From an uncultured Eubacteriales bacterium (GTDB lineage: Bacteria > Bacillota > Clostridia > Oscillospirales > CAG-272), in NCBI GenBank assembly GCA_949878535.1, contig CATLAS010000030.1, positions 1-7,996 on the forward strand: 7,996 nt of DNA, written 5' to 3'. This document shows, in pieces, positions 6,406-7,996 of this stretch. The notes under the pieces are model-generated. The model was not told the DNA's origin. It saw nothing but the letters and a program-made list of their open reading frames with translations, and did no database searches. A program made the position numbers and the translations under genes. Every line of letters begins with the position of its first letter. Positions within the stretch are counted from its first letter, which is position 1.

Positions 6406-6567
6406 GGGCTCCCCCCAGCAAAGGGAGCTGTCGCCAAGCGAAGCGACAGCGACTGAGGGATTGTATTACTATCGTTTTGCAGAATTAGCAAATCGGTGGT
6501 AATATTGACAATCCCCCCGCCACGGTCGCTGCGCTTGACCGTGCCCCACTTTGTACAAGGGGGGTAA
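6406..6567. repeat. Palindromic element copy C
   Basis: Same architecture and orientation as copy B. Outer left hairpin GCTCCC/GGGAGC (6408-6428). Inner left GCTGTCGC/GCGACAGC (6427-6450). Core 6460-6512, bounded by ATTGT and ACAAT. Inner right CACGGTC/GACCGTG (6521-6543), nearly identical to the right arm of copy B. Outer right CCCC/GGGG around ACTTTGTACAA. The left inner arm is unrelated to the right one, unlike copy B. It sits in the divergent region between hprK and the lipoprotein gene. Confidence 0.82.
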
Positions 6568-6615
6568 CGGAAGGGGGCACCCTTGCAGCATGCCACCCTT
6601 GCATAAGGGAGCTTT
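6568..6615. repeat. Degenerate end hairpins after copy C
   Basis: Two imperfect repeats of the outer element end follow copy C: AAGGGGGCACCCTTGCAGC and CACCCTTGCATAAGGGAGC. They lie about 90 bases before the lipoprotein start. With the hairpin at 6374-6392 on the other side, copy C appears nested in a cluster of element ends. Confidence 0.45.
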
Positions 6616-6701
6616 AACGGGAAAGGGCTATGCCGTCTCTCTCTGCTGGAAAACCCTGACAAAGACTGCACGCAAATTATGTACATTCAGAAAGGATTAC
6701 T

Positions 6702-7748
6702 ATGAATATCTGGAATCGTATTAGTAAAATTTCCGCTCTGCTTCTGGCACTTATACTGTGCATTAGCTTGTGCGCCTGTACAGATCCGCTGAAGCCGTCC
6801 GAGGAAGATATGGAGCCGGTGCTGATTGTGGACGGCATGGAGGTGCCGTATGCGCTTTATAGGGGACTTGTCCTAAGCTGTCGGGAGCGTGTCGCGGCGG
6901 ATGCAGATATCTGGAGCGATGCGCAGCAGGCGAAGGATGCGGAAGAAAAGATTCGCAATGAAGTATTGCAGGCAATTCGGGATTTCTATGCAGTTTTTGC
7001 TCTCTGTAAAGAATATGATATTGATATCGAAGACGACTATATCATGGAACAGGTGGATCAGATACTGGAGTCGCAGATGGACCAGTATAAAGATACGGAT
7101 GCCTATGCTGCCGCGTTGGAAAAGGACTATTTAAACCACAGCGTGAATCGCTTGATGCAGCAGAAAGAAGTTTGCAGCAGCACCTTGTATTATACTATGC
7201 TCAATAATGGTGCTATAGAAACAGATTCAGACACGCTGCGGGATTTGGTGAACAGCGATGCGTTCATCCGGATTAAACAGATTTTGATTGTAGGTGAGCA
7301 AACGTCTGTGTCGGATGACGGAAGCTTTTTCACGCCGGCGCAAAAGCATACTAATGAGGAAGCGCGCCGGCTTGCTGAGCAGGTGCGTGATAAATATCTT
7401 GCCGGTGAGGATTTTGACAAGTTGGTACACGACTACGGCGAATCTTTGTATATGACGTCTAATACGGATGGATATTACCTGTGCAGAGGTATGTGGGATC
7501 AGGTGAATGAGGACGCTGCTTTCAGCTTGGTGGTGGATCAAATCAGTCCGGTAGTTGAGTCGGATCAGGGCTACAGTATATTCCTGCGGTGTGAAAAGGA
7601 TGAAGCATACGTGGAGGCAAACTTTACAGAGTTATGTCAGAACTACTATGGGGCGTCGTTCCGACTGGCGCTGGAGGAGAAAAGCGCATCCCTTGAAGTG
7701 GAAACGACAGCGCTGTATGATTCCGTCAGCATACAGGATATGAAATAA
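6702..7748 (+). CDS. Lipoprotein, SurA/PrsA-like parvulin-type foldase
   Basis: Predicted extracytoplasmic lipoprotein that helps secreted proteins fold. Residues 1-25 form a lipoprotein signal peptide: basic n-region, hydrophobic core ALLLALILCISL, lipobox LCAC with Cys26 as the lipidated residue. An N-terminal SurA-like helical region follows (about 37-185), opening with VLIVDGMEVPYALY. A parvulin-like (PpiC) domain spans about 189-297: RIKQILIVGE, then ARRLAEQVRDKYLAGEDFDKL, then DAAFSLVVDQISPVV and QGYSIFLR. The family normally has a histidine in the first strand (x-HIL) and in the last (YHI). Here these are Gln193 and Ser292, so isomerase activity is doubtful and a chaperone role more likely. 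AGAAAGGA five bases upstream supports the start. It is transcribed away from hprK and is followed after 22 bases by another membrane-anchored gene. Confidence 0.85.
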   Translation: MNIWNRISKISALLLALILCISLCACTDPLKPSEEDMEPVLIVDGMEVPYALYRGLVLSCRERVAADADIWSDAQQAKDAEEKIRNEVLQAIRDFYAVFALCKEYDIDIEDDYIMEQVDQILESQMDQYKDTDAYAAALEKDYLNHSVNRLMQQKEVCSSTLYYTMLNNGAIETDSDTLRDLVNSDAFIRIKQILIVGEQTSVSDDGSFFTPAQKHTNEEARRLAEQVRDKYLAGEDFDKLVHDYGESLYMTSNTDGYYLCRGMWDQVNEDAAFSLVVDQISPVVESDQGYSIFLRCEKDEAYVEANFTELCQNYYGASFRLALEEKSASLEVETTALYDSVSIQDMK

Positions 7749-7770
7749 ACCTGATAAGGAACGATAAAGC

Positions 7771-7996
7771 ATGAAATATTATAGGAAATATAAAGCGAAA
7801 AAGTTCAAATTTCCCAAGCGGCTGGTATTTGTTCTGGCATTTGCGCTGGCTGTGATCGGGCTGACACTGCTGCTCGGCAATTATTTGAAGCACCGGTTGG
7901 ACAATGCTCCCATCGATACTTCTGAGCCCCCTCAGGTGGTCACGACGGACGAAAACGATAATCAGGATACTGCCCCCCCTGCAAATCACGATGAAG
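7771..7996 (+). CDS. N-terminus of a single-pass membrane protein (partial)
   Basis: The frame is open to the end of the window, giving 75 codons plus one base, so the product is truncated by the window edge. The start ATG has AAGGA ten bases upstream and lies 22 bases after the preceding lipoprotein gene, suggesting one operon. Residues 1-17 are strongly basic (KYYRKYKAKKFKFPKR). Residues about 18-37 form one hydrophobic helix (LVFVLAFALAVIGLTLLLG). The rest is a Pro/Asp/Asn/Thr-rich low-complexity stretch. This pattern indicates a protein anchored by its N-terminus with a linker leading to a domain outside the cell. The domain itself is not in the window and I do not assign a family. Confidence 0.75.
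   Translation, partial: MKYYRKYKAKKFKFPKRLVFVLAFALAVIGLTLLLGNYLKHRLDNAPIDTSEPPQVVTTDENDNQDTAPPANHDE

Noticed and set aside
6656..6683. CTGACA and TATGTA as a promoter of the lipoprotein gene
   Set aside because: The -10 match is poor, and the start would fall on the ribosome binding site.

Overview
The window looks like chromosomal DNA of a Gram-positive, low-to-mid GC Firmicute of class Clostridia, probably a gut Oscillospiraceae/Ruminococcaceae relative (inference). The reasons are a bifunctional HPr kinase/phosphorylase, a large SRP RNA with a Bacillus-like Alu domain, the SRP RNA-dnaX-ybaB-recR order also found in Bacillus subtilis, a PrsA-like lipoprotein, and intergenic GC-rich palindromes of a kind I associate with that group.

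Layout. 1-537: no protein gene; a palindromic element (36-192), a solo hairpin, a candidate structured RNA on the + strand (about 305-478) with its own terminator, and the icd terminator. 538-4747 is one leftward block in transcription order: SRP RNA (4747-4439), dnaX (4390-2819), ybaB/ebfC (2792-2436), recR (2433-1816) and icd (1749-538). 4748-5216 holds the SRP promoter region, about 150 bases with nothing recognised, and a second palindromic element. 5217-6155 is hprK, also leftward. 6156-6701 is a divergent intergenic region with a possible 14-codon ORF and a third palindromic element. 6702-7748 is a rightward parvulin-type lipoprotein. It is followed after 22 bases by the start of a single-pass membrane protein that runs off the end.

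How the genes fit together. SRP RNA directs membrane and secreted proteins to the translocon. DnaX (clamp loader), YbaB (nucleoid-associated) and RecR (recombinational gap repair) form a replication/repair cluster. Icd makes 2-oxoglutarate and NADPH and appears to be a lineage-specific addition downstream of recR, with a possible promoter of its own. HprK controls carbon catabolite repression through HPr Ser46. The lipoprotein is a predicted extracytoplasmic folding factor, but it lacks both conserved parvulin histidines.

I found no CRISPR array, prophage, transposase, defence system or biosynthetic cluster. The most unusual content is non-coding: three copies of a modular palindromic element sharing a 53-55 bp core, and the unassigned structured RNA candidate before icd.
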